Assembly: GCF_029395675.1 (NCBI RefSeq)
Contig: NZ_CP115184.1
Coordinates: 124,001 to 188,000 of the forward strand
Direction: 5' to 3'
Origin: Janibacter cremeus
GTDB lineage: Bacteria > Actinomycetota > Actinomycetes > Actinomycetales > Dermatophilaceae
Length of the DNA stretch: 64,000 nucleotides
The notes beneath the pieces are model-generated. The model ran no database searches, was not told the origin of the DNA, and saw only the letters and a program-made list of their open reading frames with translations. A program made the translations under genes and the position numbers. Below are positions 7,132 to 19,791 of this stretch, piece after piece (the first letter of the stretch is position 1; each line of letters begins with the position of its first letter).

Positions 7132-8775
7132 GTGACCCCCGAAGAGCTCTCTGCAGCGATCCGCGCCGCCCTCTCCGCCACCGTCGAAGCCGGCGACCTG
7201 TCCGTCGAGATACCGACCGAGATCCGCGTGGAGCGACCCAAGCAGAAGAAGCACGGCGACTGGACGACCAACATCGCCCTGCAGCTCGCCAAGCCCGCGG
7301 GGATGAAGCCGCGCGACGTGGCCACCCTCCTGGCCGACCGCCTGCGCGAGGCCGAGGGCGTCTCCGCGGTCGAGATCGCCGGCCCCGGCTTCCTCAACAT
7401 CACCCTCGAGACCGCCTCGGCCGCCGCGCTCGCGCGCTCCATCGTCGAGGCCGGCACGGCCTACGGCCACAACGAGGCGATGGTCGGGCACACGGTCAAC
7501 GTCGAGTTCATCTCCGCCAACCCGACCGGCCCCCTCCACATCGGCCACACGCGCTGGGCCGCGCTCGGCGACTCGATGCGTCGGCTGCTCGTCGCCTCGG
7601 GCGCCGACGTCACCGCCGAGTACTACATCAACGACGCGGGCGCGCAGATGAACACCTTCGGTGCCTCCGTCCTCGCGAGGGCGAAGGGGGAGCCCACCCC
7701 CGAGGGTGGCTACCCCGGCCCGTACGTCGACGACCTGGCGGCCACCGCCCTTCGCCTGCGTCCCGACCTGCTCGACCTGCCGCACGACGAGGCGCTCGCC
7801 GTGGCCCGCCAGATCGGCTACGAGACCCAGCTCGGGGACATCCGGGCCACGCTGGTGGACTTCGGCGTGGAGTTCGACGTGTGGTTCTCGGAGAAGAGCC
7901 TCCACGAGGGCGGTGCGGTCGACGCCGCGATCGAGCGACTGCGCGAGCAGGGGCACGTCGACGACCGGGACGGTGCGGTGTGGCTGCGCACGACCGACTT
8001 CGGCGACGACAAGGACCGTGTCATGGTCCGCTCCGACGGGGTGCCGACCTACTTCGCCGCCGACGCTGCCTACTACCTGAGCAAGAAGGACCGCGGTTTC
8101 CCGGAGAAGATCTACCTCCTGGGCGCCGACCACCACGGCTACGTCAGCCGCCTGAAGGCCATCGCCGCCTGCGCGGGGGACGACCCCGACCGCAACATCG
8201 AGATCCGCATCGGCCAGCTGGTCAACCTCGGCGGCGCCAAGCTGTCCAAGCGCGCCGGCAACATCATCGAGCTGCGCGACCTCATCTCCTGGATCGGCAC
8301 CGACGCCGTGCGCTACTCGCTCGGGCGCTACCCCGCGGACTCGCCGCTGAACCTCGACGGCGAGGAACTGCGCAAGCAGACCAACGACAACCCGGTCTTC
8401 TACGTCCAGTACGCCCACGCGCGCACCTTCAACGTCGCGCGCCTGGCCGCCGAGGACGGCGTCGAGCGCGACGCGGGCTTCGACCCGAGCCTGCTGTCGC
8501 ACCCGACCGAGGCGGCGCTGCTGGCCGCTCTCGGTGACTTCCCGCGGGTCGTCGCCCACGCCGCCCAGCTGCGCGAGCCGCACCGCGTCGCCCGCTACCT
8601 CGAGGGGCTGGCCACCCACTTCCACAAGTGGTACGACACCTGTCGCGTGCGCCCGCACCGCGACGAGGAGATCACCGACACCCACCGCACGCGCCTGTGG
8701 CTCAACGACGCCACCCGCCAGGTGCTGGCCAACGGGCTCGACCTGCTCGGCGTCTCGGCGCCCGAGCGGATGTGA
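7132..8775 (+). CDS. argS: Arginyl-tRNA synthetase
   Basis: Class I synthetase that charges tRNA-Arg with arginine in the cytosol; 547 residues, normal length. The N-terminal tRNA-binding Add1 domain (about 1-95) contains KHGDWTTNIALQLA. The Rossmann catalytic core has the HIGH motif as HIGHTRW (about 136), followed by the insertion and the KMSKS equivalent LSKRAGN (about 370). The C-terminal DALR anticodon-binding domain (about 420-547) ends in LGVSAPERM, the usual family terminus. GTG 7132 is supported by the -10 box at 7118. It is first in a run with lysA, hom, thrC and thrB and faces tRNA-Arg(CCG), which it recognises. Confidence 0.97.
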   Translation: MTPEELSAAIRAALSATVEAGDLSVEIPTEIRVERPKQKKHGDWTTNIALQLAKPAGMKPRDVATLLADRLREAEGVSAVEIAGPGFLNITLETASAAALARSIVEAGTAYGHNEAMVGHTVNVEFISANPTGPLHIGHTRWAALGDSMRRLLVASGADVTAEYYINDAGAQMNTFGASVLARAKGEPTPEGGYPGPYVDDLAATALRLRPDLLDLPHDEALAVARQIGYETQLGDIRATLVDFGVEFDVWFSEKSLHEGGAVDAAIERLREQGHVDDRDGAVWLRTTDFGDDKDRVMVRSDGVPTYFAADAAYYLSKKDRGFPEKIYLLGADHHGYVSRLKAIAACAGDDPDRNIEIRIGQLVNLGGAKLSKRAGNIIELRDLISWIGTDAVRYSLGRYPADSPLNLDGEELRKQTNDNPVFYVQYAHARTFNVARLAAEDGVERDAGFDPSLLSHPTEAALLAALGDFPRVVAHAAQLREPHRVARYLEGLATHFHKWYDTCRVRPHRDEEITDTHRTRLWLNDATRQVLANGLDLLGVSAPERM

Positions 8776-8782
8776 GGCGGTC

Positions 8783-10261
8783 ATGGCGACGAACATGAGG
8801 GCCCACGAGGCCGGCACCCTGCACGCCGACGGCTACGGCATCACGCCCAACTGGCTGCCCGAGCCGGAGGACCTGTCCGCGCTGATGCCGCAGCTGTGGG
8901 CGCGCAACACCGCCCGCGACGACAGCGGCGCGCTGACCGTGGCCGGGGTGCCGGTCACCGACATCGCCCGCGACTTCGGCACCGCCGCCTACGTCCTGGA
9001 CGAGGACGACTTCCGCGAGCGCGCGCGTGCCTTCCGCGACGACTTCTCCGCCGGCTTCGAGTCGCTCGGCGGTGCCGACGTCTACTACGCGGGCAAGGCC
9101 TTCCTGTGCACGGCCGTCGCCCGCTGGATCATGGAGGAGGGGCTCTACCTCGACACCTGCACCGGTGGCGAGATGGCCGTCGCGCAGCGGGTCGGCTTCC
9201 CGCCCGAGCGCGTCGCCCTGCACGGCAACAACAAGTCGCGCGCCGAGCTGCGCCAGGCGCTCGAGTGGGGGGTCGGCCGCATCGTCGTCGACTCCTTCGC
9301 CGAGATCGACCGCATCGCCGAGATCGCGGCCGAGCTGGGCGTCGTCGCGCCGGTGATGGTCCGCGTGACCGTCGGCGTCGAGGCGCACACCCACGAGTTC
9401 ATCGCCACCGCGCACGAGGACCAGAAGTTCGGCTTCTCCCTCGCCGGTGGGTTCGCCCGCGAGGCCGTCGACCGGATCGTGGCGAAGGGGGAGTCGCTGC
9501 ACCTGCTCGGTCTGCACAGCCACATCGGCAGCCAGATCTTCGACACCTCCGGCTTCGAGATCGCCGCCCGCCGCCTCATCGAGCTGCACACCGAGATCGC
9601 CGACGAGCACGGCATCCACCTGGCGGAGCTGGACCTCGGCGGTGGGTACGGCATCGCCTACACCTCCGAGCACGACCCGCTGACGCCGCGGCAGCTCGGC
9701 GAGCAGATGGGCGGCCTCGTCGAGCGCGAGCTGAAGGCCTTCCTCGAGGACCACCCGCAGGCGGCCGCACCGCGGGTGTCCATCGAGCCGGGCCGCGCGA
9801 TCGCCGGCCCGAGCGCCTTCACGCTCTACGAGATCGGCACGATCAAGGACGTCGAGGTCACCTCGGAGCTGACCCGCACCTACGTCAGCGTCGACGGCGG
9901 CATGAGCGACAACGTGCGCACCGCCCTCTACGGCGCGGACTACTCCTGCGCTCTCGCCTCGCGCACCTCGGAGGCGGAGCAGCGCCTGGTGCGCGTCGTC
10001 GGGCGACACTGCGAGAGCGGCGACATCGTCGTCATGGACGAGTACCTGCCCGAGGACATCACTGCCGGCGACCTCATCGCGGTGCCGGGCACCGGGGCGT
10101 ACTGCCGGTCGTTGTCCAACCAGTACAACCACACCCCGCGGCCCCCGGTCATCGCCGTCCGCGACGGTGCCGCGCGAGTCATCGTCCGTCGCGAGACGAT
10201 CGACGACCTGCTCGCGCTCGACGTCGACGACACCCCCATCCCGTCCCAGGAGGTCCGATGA
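8783..10261 (+). CDS. lysA: Diaminopimelate decarboxylase
   Basis: PLP enzyme converting meso-diaminopimelate to lysine plus CO2, the last step of lysine synthesis. 492 residues from ATG 8783 (ribosome site GAGGCGG just upstream); ATG 8795 is an alternative. The fold-type III barrel has the Schiff-base lysine in YYAGKAF (K105), the PLP-phosphate Gly-rich segment [10 protein letters not shown] and [10 protein letters not shown]. The C-terminal barrel carries the active-site Cys-Glu motif [11 protein letters not shown]. The stop overlaps the hom start (ATGA), so the two are co-translated, linking the lysine and threonine branches of the aspartate family. Confidence 0.96.
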   Translation: MATNMRAHEAGTLHADGYGITPNWLPEPEDLSALMPQLWARNTARDDSGALTVAGVPVTDIARDFGTAAYVLDEDDFRERARAFRDDFSAGFESLGGADVYYAGKAFLCTAVARWIMEEGLYLDTCTGGEMAVAQRVGFPPERVALHGNNKSRAELRQALEWGVGRIVVDSFAEIDRIAEIAAELGVVAPVMVRVTVGVEAHTHEFIATAHEDQKFGFSLAGGFAREAVDRIVAKGESLHLLGLHSHIGSQIFDTSGFEIAARRLIELHTEIADEHGIHLAELDLGGGYGIAYTSEHDPLTPRQLGEQMGGLVERELKAFLEDHPQAAAPRVSIEPGRAIAGPSAFTLYEIGTIKDVEVTSELTRTYVSVDGGMSDNVRTALYGADYSCALASRTSEAEQRLVRVVGRHCESGDIVVMDEYLPEDITAGDLIAVPGTGAYCRSLSNQYNHTPRPPVIAVRDGAARVIVRRETIDDLLALDVDDTPIPSQEVR

Positions 10262-11601
10262 CCACGGCGGTTCCCCGGCCAGACCAGTCAGGCCCGTCCC
10301 AGCCCCTTCGCGTCGCCCTCCTCGGCGGTGGCACCGTCGGCGGCTCCGTCGCCCGGATGCTGCTCGAGCAGGCCGACGACCTCGAGCAGCGCATCGGGCG
10401 CCGCCTGGAGATCGTGGGCATCGCCGTGCGCCGGGCCGGGCGGGACCGCTCCGACCTGGGCGTCGACGCGAGCCTCTTCACCACCGACGCGGCGGAGCTG
10501 GTCACCCGGGCGGACATCGTCGTCGAGCTCATCGGCGGCATCGAGCCGGCCCGCGGGCTGATCCTGAGCGCGATGGAGCACGGCGCCTCGGTCGTCACCG
10601 CCAACAAGGCGCTCCTGGCCAAGGACGGTGCGAGCCTGCACACGGCCGCCAGCGAGCACGGCGTCGACCTGTACTACGAGGCATCGGTCGCCGGCGCGAT
10701 CCCGATCCTGCGCCCGATCCGCGACTCCCTCGCGGGCGACTCCATCAACCGCATCATCGGCATCGTCAACGGCACGACCAACTTCGTCCTCGACGCGATG
10801 GACACCACCGGGGCCGGGCTCTTCGAGACCGTCGAGCGCGCCCAGGCCCTCGGGTACGCCGAGGCCGACCCGACCGCCGACGTCGAGGGCTTCGACGCCG
10901 CGGCCAAGGCCGCGATCCTCTCCTCGCTCGCGTTCCACTCGCGCGTGAGCACCGAGGACGTGCACCGCGAGGGCATCACCGGCGTCGGCGCCCGCGACAT
11001 CCAGGCCGCGCAGGACATGGGGTGCACCGTCAAGCTCCTCGCGATCTGCGAGAAGGTCGAGACGCCCCACGGCACGGGCATCTCCGCCCGCGTGCACCCG
11101 GCGATGATCCCGCTGACCCACCCGCTGGCGTCGGTGCGCGAGGCCTACAACGCCGTCTTCGTCGAGGCCGAGGCCGCCGGCGACCTGATGTTCTACGGGC
11201 AGGGCGCCGGTGGGGACCCGACCGCCAGCGCCGTCCTCGGGGACATCGTCGCCGTCGCCCGCACCCGGGTCACCGGGGGCCGCGGGCCGGGCGCGAGCAG
11301 CTACGCCAACCTGCCCGTGCTGTCGATGGGCGAGGCGATCACCCGCTACCACGTCAGCCTCGACGTCGAGGACCGCTCCGGTGTACTCGCGGCCGTCGCC
11401 ACGAAGTTCGCCGAGCACGACGTCTCGATCGAGACCGTGCGCCAGCAGGTCGTCACCGACGAGGAGGGCGCCCCGCGCGCCATGCTGATCATCGTCACCC
11501 ACGCGGCCACCGATGCCGCGCTCTCCGCGACGGTCGACGGGCTGGCCCAGCTCGACGCCGTCAACGAGGTCACCTCCGTCATGCGTGTGGAAGGGAACTG
11601 A
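10258..11601 (+). CDS. hom: Homoserine dehydrogenase with ACT domain
   Basis: NAD(P)-dependent reduction of aspartate semialdehyde to homoserine, the branch point to threonine and methionine. 447 residues: Rossmann domain (about 16-150, LLGGGTVGG), catalytic domain (about 150-330, with [14 protein letters not shown] and the conserved [21 protein letters not shown]), and a C-terminal ACT domain (about 365-440, [26 protein letters not shown]) that normally gives threonine feedback control. The start ATG 10258 overlaps lysA by 4 nt; the much longer open frame upstream is a shadow of lysA. Operon with thrC and thrB. Confidence 0.97.
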   Translation: MTTAVPRPDQSGPSQPLRVALLGGGTVGGSVARMLLEQADDLEQRIGRRLEIVGIAVRRAGRDRSDLGVDASLFTTDAAELVTRADIVVELIGGIEPARGLILSAMEHGASVVTANKALLAKDGASLHTAASEHGVDLYYEASVAGAIPILRPIRDSLAGDSINRIIGIVNGTTNFVLDAMDTTGAGLFETVERAQALGYAEADPTADVEGFDAAAKAAILSSLAFHSRVSTEDVHREGITGVGARDIQAAQDMGCTVKLLAICEKVETPHGTGISARVHPAMIPLTHPLASVREAYNAVFVEAEAAGDLMFYGQGAGGDPTASAVLGDIVAVARTRVTGGRGPGASSYANLPVLSMGEAITRYHVSLDVEDRSGVLAAVATKFAEHDVSIETVRQQVVTDEEGAPRAMLIIVTHAATDAALSATVDGLAQLDAVNEVTSVMRVEGN

Positions 11602-11603
11602 CC

Positions 11604-12704
11604 ATGGCCCACCAGTGGCGCGGCGTCATCACCGAGTACGCCGACCGGTTGCCGATGCTGGCGGGTGCGCCGGTCATCACCCTGCGCGAAGGGGGGACCC
11701 CCCTAATCCCGGCCGAGCACCTCTCCGAGCTGGTCGGCGCGCAGGTGCACGTCAAGTACGAGGGCCTCAACCCGACCGGCTCCTTCAAGGACCGCGGCAT
11801 GACCGCGGCCATCTCGATGGCGGCGGCGAAGGGGGCCGAGGCCGTCATCTGCGCCTCCACCGGCAACACCTCCGCCTCGGCGGCGGCGTACGCCACCAAG
11901 GCCGGGATGACCTGCGCGGTCCTCGTGCCCGAGGGCAAGATCCCGATGGGGAAGCTCTCCCAGGCGATCGCGCACGGCGCGACGCTGCTGCAGGTCGACG
12001 GCAACTTCGACCACTGCCTCGAGGTCGCCCGCAAGCTCGCCGAGAGCTACCCGGTCGAGCTGGTCAACTCGGTCAACCCGGCGCGCATCGAGGGGCAGAA
12101 GACCGCGTCCTTCGAGGTCGTCGACGCACTCGGGGACGCCCCGGACATCCACTGCCTGCCCGTCGGCAACGCCGGCAACATCACTGCCTACTGGCGCGGG
12201 TACCGCGAGTACGCGAGCGCGACCGAGGGCGTCTCGGGCACGCTCGACGCCGTCGCCACCCGCACCCCGCAGATGTGGGGCTTCCAGGCCGCCGGGTCCG
12301 CGCCGATCGTGCTGGGGCACCCGGTCGACGAGCCCGACACCATCGCCACCGCGATCCGCATCGGCAACCCCGCCTCGTGGACGCAGGCCGAGCAGGCACG
12401 CGACGAGTCCGGTGGCTCGATCACCTCGGTGACCGACGAGGAGATCCTCCAGGCGCACCGCATCCTCTCCGCGCGGGAAGGGATCTTCGTCGAGCCCGCC
12501 TCCGCGGCCTCGGTCGCCGGTCTGCTCAAGGCGAGTGCCGCCGGGCAGGTGCCCGCGGACGCGACGATCGTGTGCACCGTGACCGGCCACGGCCTGAAGG
12601 ACCCGCAGTGGGCCCTGAAGAACGCCGACGGCTCGGACGTCACCCCGGTGCGGGTGTCCGCAGACGCCTACGCGGTCGCCAGCGAGCTCGGTCTGCAGGG
12701 CTGA
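11604..12704 (+). CDS. thrC: Threonine synthase
   Basis: PLP-dependent conversion of O-phosphohomoserine to threonine. 366 residues, short actinobacterial (fold type II) form. The PLP lysine lies in [10 protein letters not shown] (K62), the substrate-phosphate loop is [13 protein letters not shown], the PLP-phosphate loop [11 protein letters not shown], and the C-terminal segment [11 protein letters not shown] closes the active site. It starts 2 nt after the hom stop, and thrB follows 3 nt after it. One CGAAGGGGG repeat lies in each of two places in the coding sequence (11686, 11827). Confidence 0.97.
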   Translation: MAHQWRGVITEYADRLPMLAGAPVITLREGGTPLIPAEHLSELVGAQVHVKYEGLNPTGSFKDRGMTAAISMAAAKGAEAVICASTGNTSASAAAYATKAGMTCAVLVPEGKIPMGKLSQAIAHGATLLQVDGNFDHCLEVARKLAESYPVELVNSVNPARIEGQKTASFEVVDALGDAPDIHCLPVGNAGNITAYWRGYREYASATEGVSGTLDAVATRTPQMWGFQAAGSAPIVLGHPVDEPDTIATAIRIGNPASWTQAEQARDESGGSITSVTDEEILQAHRILSAREGIFVEPASAASVAGLLKASAAGQVPADATIVCTVTGHGLKDPQWALKNADGSDVTPVRVSADAYAVASELGLQG

Positions 12705-12707
12705 ACC

Positions 12708-13646
12708 GTGGCCATCCCCGTCGGCACCGGCGTGACCCTGCGGGTGCCTGCGTCCAGTGCCAACCTCGGGCCCGGCTTCGACTGCGTCGGGCTGGCACTC
12801 GGCGTGTGGGACGAGGCGACGGTGACCGTGATCGACGGTCCCGGTCCGGTCATCGAGGTCACGGGGTCCGGAGCCGACGTGGTGCCGCGCGACGCGAGCC
12901 ACCTCGTCCACCGCACGATGGTCACCGCCTGGGAGCACCTCGGGGTGGAGCCGCCCGCAGGGGTGCACCTGAGCTCGCGCAACGCCGTCCCGCACGGTCG
13001 GGGGCTCGGCTCCTCGGCGACGGCCATCGTCATGGGCGTCGCTGCGGCACAAGCACTCTCGTCCCTGGGATCGGGTGGTGACGGGCAGCTCGACCTGGAC
13101 ACCATCAACACCATCGCCTGCGCGCTCGAGGGCCACCCGGACAACGCCTCGGCCAGCGTCTTCGGCGGTGCGACGCTCTCGACCACCGAGGCCGGTGAGC
13201 CGCTCCCGTCGACGCGGACCGTCCCCCTTCGCCTCGACCCGCGGATCACCCCCGTGCTCCTCGTGCCGGACCAGCAGCTGAGCACGCACACCGCCCGCTC
13301 CGTCCTGCCCGACGTCGTGCCGCTGGCCACCGCTGCCGCCAACTCCGCGCGCGTCGGCCTGCTCGTGCACGCCCTGACCACGGACCCCGGGATGCTCACC
13401 GCCGGCACGACCGACCTGCTCCACCAGGAGTCGCGCCGACCGAGCTACGCCACGAGCATGGCGCTCGTCGACGCCCTGCGCGCCGAGGGTCTCGCCGCCA
13501 CGATCTCCGGTGCCGGGCCGTCCGTGCTCGCCCTGACGACGAGGGACCGCGTCGACGAGGTCGGCGCCATCGCCGCCGCGCGCGAGACGAGCTGGCAGGT
13601 GCTCACACCCGGCGTCCCCGACCGTGGCGTCCACCTCGTCGACTGA
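12708..13646 (+). CDS. thrB: Homoserine kinase
   Basis: GHMP-family kinase phosphorylating homoserine for ThrC. 312 residues from GTG 12708. Motif 1 is PASSANLGPGFDCVGLAL, the ATP loop (motif 2) is GRGLGSSATAIVMG (about 100-113), and motif 3 ISGAGPSVLALT is near 270. The order hom-thrC-thrB is typical of Actinobacteria. About 25 bp of the 3' end is imperfectly repeated just after the stop (13661-13683 resembles 13625-13647), a small local duplication. Confidence 0.96.
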   Translation: MAIPVGTGVTLRVPASSANLGPGFDCVGLALGVWDEATVTVIDGPGPVIEVTGSGADVVPRDASHLVHRTMVTAWEHLGVEPPAGVHLSSRNAVPHGRGLGSSATAIVMGVAAAQALSSLGSGGDGQLDLDTINTIACALEGHPDNASASVFGGATLSTTEAGEPLPSTRTVPLRLDPRITPVLLVPDQQLSTHTARSVLPDVVPLATAAANSARVGLLVHALTTDPGMLTAGTTDLLHQESRRPSYATSMALVDALRAEGLAATISGAGPSVLALTTRDRVDEVGAIAAARETSWQVLTPGVPDRGVHLVD

Positions 13647-14105
13647 CTGCCGTCCTCCCGCGGCGTCCACCGCGTCGGCTGCCCGCCCCGTGCACGGGCG
13701 AGACCGGATTGACGGCTGTCTTCTGGACGCTTGTGCCCTACCTCATCTCGTGGGACGCGTCCCACCGCATGAGGTAGGGCACAAGCGAGCAGCAGCACTC
13801 AGGTGTGCCCCGTCCTCCGTGCCGGCCAGGAGGAGGGATGCGCCCGGATGCACGGCGACAGGTGGAAACGTGGGTCCGGGGTACCCGCGCAGCACCGGAT
13901 GGCAGTGATACATTGGAACTGCTCCACCGAACCCCATGCATCGGCGAACCAGTCGAGGGCATGTGCGGACAGGAGCATTTCCCCTACGTGAGCGTCTGCG
14001 CCGATGGGTGTGACGCACGGTCGTGGGGTTCTCATCAGATATCCCGCCCTTGACGGGATTCATCAGGCCTGCCATGGGCAGGCGCGACGAGGGAAAGGGT
14101 CCTTC
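13647..14105 (+). other. 459-bp thrB-rho intergenic region with rho leader
   Basis: No supportable gene. From left to right it holds a short duplication of the thrB 3' end, a 60-nt palindrome (listed separately), and the probable 5' UTR of rho. The leader has two small hairpins: ATCCCG/CGGGAT at 14041-14059 and CCTGCC/GGCAGG at 14068-14082. The ribosome site GAGGGAAAGGG precedes the GTG of rho. Long leaders before rho often serve autoregulation; here that is only inferred. Confidence 0.6.
13728..13787. repeat. 60-nt near-perfect palindrome
   Basis: Outer 19-nt arms at 13728-13746 (starting CGCTTGTGCCCTACC) and 13769-13787 match perfectly. The centre is the perfect palindrome GTGGGACGCGTCCCAC (13750-13765). 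Only three base pairs in between fail or wobble. No T-run follows on either strand. Confidence 0.85.
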
Positions 14106-16220
<2,115 letters not shown>

Positions 16221-16244
16221 GGCGATCCCACCCCCTGGGCGCAC

Positions 16245-16274
16245 GTGGCCGCCACCCGGCAGGGTGGCGGCCAC
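16245..16274 (+). terminator. Hairpin after rho
   Basis: Perfect 13-bp stem GTGGCCGCCACCC / GGGTGGCGGCCAC with a GGCA loop, 25 nt past the rho stop; no T-run. Probable terminator in a genome where most hairpins lack a T tail. Confidence 0.6.
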
Positions 16275-16284
16275 GGCCTGTGTC

Positions 16285-16342
16285 AGGTGGTCACTTGGTG
16301 CGACACGACGGCGGGCGTCGATGCCGCACGAGGTGACCACCT
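16285..16342. repeat. Inverted repeat, AGGTGGTCACTTGGTGCG family, copy 2
   Basis: The left arm at 16285-16302 is identical to that at 3371. The right arm CGCACGAGGTGACCACCT at 16325-16342 pairs with it apart from one mismatch and one G-T. It lies between the convergent genes rho and the acetyltransferase. Confidence 0.75.
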
Positions 16343-16371
16343 GATCAACACGTCCGGGGGCGAAGGGGGAG

Positions 16372-16938
16372 TCAGTCCGCCTCGTCGTCCGCGGACCGGT
16401 CCAGGTGCAGGCGCATCTCGGGGAAGCTGACGTCGGTGAAGCCGAAGCGCTCGTACATCGCCCGGCCCTCCTCGGTGGCGTTGAGCGAGATCACGCCGAC
16501 GTCGGTCTCCTCGGTGAACCACTCGAGCAGTGCCTCGACCGTCGCCCGGGTGAAGCCGAGCCGCCGGTGCCGGGGGAAGGTCGCGACGTTGGAGATCCGG
16601 CCGCCGTCGTCCGAGCCGAAGGGGGAGGGCATCAGGGGGACGACCTGCCCCATCGCGCACGAGACGACGGTGCCGTTGGCCTCGGCCACGACGATGCACA
16701 CCCTCGGGTCGGACAGGCGCAGCTGGATCCAGCGGGAGGCGTCCTGCTGCCAGCCGATGTCGAGGACCTCCTCGGAGGAGACTCCCATGGCCTCGAACAT
16801 CAACGCGCGCAGGGCGATGATCGTCGCGATGTCACCCTGGACGGCCGGGCGGATCACCGAGCCCTCCACGGGGCCCGGGACCGGCTCCCTTCGGCGGTCC
16901 CGTCCGGGGCGTCGGGGGATGCGGGAGGAGCGAGCCAT
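16372..16938 (-). CDS. GNAT family N-acetyltransferase
   Basis: 188-residue acetyl-CoA-dependent acetyltransferase. The GNAT domain starts at about residue 30 ([26 protein letters not shown]). The acetyl-CoA pyrophosphate loop is [18 protein letters not shown] (Q/R-x-x-G-x-G/A type), and the C-terminal strand is [20 protein letters not shown]. The first 28 residues are a basic, Arg/Pro-rich extension. ATG 16938 is chosen; the frame continues upstream, but that region contains the rpmE promoter. Its substrate is unknown. It is convergent with rho and divergent from rpmE. Confidence 0.85.
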   Translation of the reverse strand: MARSSRIPRRPGRDRRREPVPGPVEGSVIRPAVQGDIATIIALRALMFEAMGVSSEEVLDIGWQQDASRWIQLRLSDPRVCIVVAEANGTVVSCAMGQVVPLMPSPFGSDDGGRISNVATFPRHRRLGFTRATVEALLEWFTEETDVGVISLNATEEGRAMYERFGFTDVSFPEMRLHLDRSADDEAD

Positions 16939-17032
16939 GTCCCCATCCTGCCGCACGTCCGGGCTCCTTTTCCGAGCCCGTCCGGGGTGGCGCCCGGCGC
17001 CCGGGAGGAACATCCACCCCCGCGCCGGTGTT

Positions 17033-17062
17033 TTGTCCGGTGTGCCGGGAATCTGGCACAAT
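17033..17062 (+). promoter_or_regulatory. Promoter of rpmE (TTGTCC - 18 bp - CACAAT)
   Basis: -35 TTGTCC at 17033-17038 and -10 CACAAT at 17057-17062 with an 18-bp spacer, predicting a roughly 100-nt 5' UTR before rpmE. Confidence 0.5.
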
Positions 17063-17168
17063 GCAACGTCGGTCCGGTTCACGACGAGCGGCACCAAGGC
17101 CGCAGCTGGACGGTCCCAACGAGGGGCACAGCGTCGACCCGGACACATCCAGACTCAAGGAGCACCAC

Positions 17169-17384
17169 GTGCAGAAGGACATCCACCCCACGTACGAGGC
17201 GACCACCGTCACGTGCACCTGCGGCGCCACCTTCACCACCCGCAGCACCAAGGCCGACCACGAGATCCGCGCCGAGGTGTGCAGCAACTGCCACCCGTTC
17301 TACACCGGCAAGCAGAAGATCATGGACACCGGTGGCCGCGTGGCCCGCTTCCAGAAGCGTTACGGCCAGAAGGCCTCCCAGTAG
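17169..17384 (+). CDS. rpmE: 50S ribosomal protein L31
   Basis: 71-residue ribosomal protein of the large subunit. GTG 17169 follows AAGGAG 7 nt upstream and gives the standard opening [19 protein letters not shown]. The CxC pair (residues 16 and 18) together with [10 protein letters not shown] shows the zinc-binding (C+) form, not the YkgM-like C- paralogue induced by zinc starvation. Upstream in-frame sequence is 5' UTR. It is followed by its own terminator and then prfA, the usual order. Confidence 0.97.
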   Translation: MQKDIHPTYEATTVTCTCGATFTTRSTKADHEIRAEVCSNCHPFYTGKQKIMDTGGRVARFQKRYGQKASQ

Positions 17385-17391
17385 CTCCCAC

Positions 17392-17436
17392 GATGCGCCG
17401 GTCAGCCCGCTCGGGCTGGCCGGCGCATCTGTGTTT
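17392..17436 (+). terminator. Terminator after rpmE
   Basis: Arms GATGCGCCGGTCAGCCCG (17392-17409) and 17413-17429 form a 17-bp stem with one bulge, CTC loop, followed by TGTGTTT. Confidence 0.8.
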
Positions 17437-17440
17437 CCAC

Positions 17441-17527
17441 CGGCCCACCCACCCCCTCGCAACTGCCTAGGCTCTTGCGAGAACCCGGCCCACCCCCTTC
17501 GCAACTGCCTAGGCTCTTGCGAGAACC
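17441..17527 (+). repeat. Tandem duplication (45 + 42 bp) directly upstream of prfA
   Basis: Two copies (17441-17485, 17486-17527) differ only by a few C/T changes and a 3-bp indel. Each contains TCGCAACTGCCTAGGCTC followed by TTGCGA: a TAGGCT -10-like box inside a TCGCAA/TTGCGA inverted repeat. The prfA ribosome site CCGGAGG follows copy 2. Confidence 0.85.
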
Positions 17528-17538
17528 CGGAGGTCCAC

Positions 17539-18620
<1,082 letters not shown>

Positions 18621-18624
<4 letters not shown>

Positions 18625-19517
18625 CCTCCCTCCGGGCGGAGGTGGACCAGGCGGTCCTCGTCCTCACCGGGGCGGACGTGCCCTCGCCCCGGGCGGACGC
18701 GATGCTGCTGGCCGCCCACGCCATCGGGGCCGACCGCTCCGAGATCGAGCGCCGCATGGTCCTCGGCGGCGGGGTCGAGCCGGACCAGCGCAGGCGCCTG
18801 CGCGCACTCGTGGCCGAGCGGGCCGCCCGGGTGCCCCTGCAGCACCTCACTGGCACCGCCCCCTTCCGCCGTCTGGAGCTGCAGGTCGGGCCGGGGGTCT
18901 TCGTCCCCCGCCCCGAGACCGAGGCCGTCGTCGACCTCGCCCTCCACGGGCTGATCGGGCCGGGCGGTCCGGCCGGGAGCGACGCACCGACCGTCGTGGA
19001 CCTGTGCACCGGCTCGGGGGCGCTCGCGCTCGCCGTCGCCGACGAGGTCCCCGGGGCGCACGTGACCGCCGTCGAGGTCAGCGACCTCGCGCTGGCGTGG
19101 GCGGCGCGCAACATCGAGGTCACCGGCCTGGCCGTCGACCTGGTCGCCGCCGATGCCACCGCACCGGCCGCCGGCGTGCCGGATCTGGCCGGGCTCGTCG
19201 GCCGCGTCGACGTCGTCGTGAGCAACCCGCCCTACATCCCCGTCGGGATGGTCCCGCTCGAGCCCGAGGTCGCCGAGCACGACCCCAGGGTCGCCCTGTA
19301 CGGCGGGAGCGAGGACGGCCTGGCGATCCCGCTCGCGGTGGCCGCCACCGCCGCGACCCTGCTGCGTCCCGGTGGCCTGCTCGTGATGGAGCACGCCGAC
19401 TCCCAGGGCCAGAGCCTGCCCCGCGCGCTCGCCGCGACGGGGGAGTGGCTCGACGTCGTCGACCACCCCGACCTCTCCGGCCGCCCCCGTGCGACCGTCG
19501 CCCGCCGCGCTCCCTGA
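18621..19517 (+). CDS. prmC: Release factor glutamine methyltransferase
   Basis: SAM-dependent N5-methylation of the GGQ glutamine in RF1/RF2. 298 residues from GTG 18621, overlapping prfA by 4 nt. The N-terminal helical RF-binding domain (about 1-90) ends in RVPLQHLTG. The Rossmann methyltransferase has [14 protein letters not shown] (SAM loop) and the diagnostic NPPY in [12 protein letters not shown]. It is followed by a strong bidirectional hairpin. Confidence 0.95.
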
Positions 19518-19535
19518 CACCGACGAGCGCGGACA

Positions 19536-19578
19536 CGACGAAGGGGGTCCGGCACCAGGTGCCGGACCCCCTTCGTCG
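19536..19578. terminator. Bidirectional terminator hairpin between prmC and a small gene
   Basis: Perfect 21-bp stem (19536-19556 against 19558-19578) built on CGAAGGGGG/CCCCCTTCG. It serves prmC (+) and the 24-codon gene at 19591-19665 (-). Confidence 0.8.
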
Positions 19579-19590
19579 GTGTCGAGGACG

Positions 19591-19665
19591 TCAGAGGATG
19601 AACATCAGCAAAGCGATGATCAGCAAAACTCCCACGATCGTCCAGATGAGGCTCGAACCACGCAT
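19591..19665 (-). CDS. 24-residue single-pass membrane microprotein
   Basis: On the minus strand an excellent Shine-Dalgarno (AAGGAGG, 5 nt spacing) precedes ATG 19665 and a 24-codon frame ending at TGA 19591. The peptide starts [15 protein letters not shown] and is then all hydrophobic to the C-terminus (ends LMFIL): a short basic N-terminus plus one transmembrane helix. It has its own terminator and no overlap with another gene. The composition is AT-richer than the surroundings, as expected for a hydrophobic helix. Similar tiny [15 protein letters not shown] proteins are, as far as I recall, scattered in actinobacterial genomes. Function unknown. Confidence 0.7.
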   Translation of the reverse strand: MRGSSLIWTIVGVLLIIALLMFIL

Positions 19666-19778
19666 GTGTTCCTCCTTCGTTCACGGCACCTTGCCTAACG
19701 AGCATCAATCTACCCACGACGCCAGCCGCCATGCGCCAACGGACACGAGGCAAATCCGGCGTGTCCCCCCGCGGGTCA

Positions 19779-19784
19779 TAAGGT
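19779..19784 (+). promoter_or_regulatory. -10 box (TAAGGT) of leaderless tsaC/sua5
   Basis: TAAGGT ends 7 nt before ATG 19792. The GGAGGG in between is too close to the ATG to act as a ribosome site. Confidence 0.5.
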
Positions 19785-19791
19785 GGAGGGC

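Noticed and set aside
8896..10257. Long N-terminal extension of the hom reading frame
   Set aside because: The extension is an Arg-rich shadow of lysA; the conserved Hom protein starts at 10258.
13801..14105. Small ORFs before rho
   Set aside because: No ribosome sites, no plausible protein composition; better explained as rho leader.
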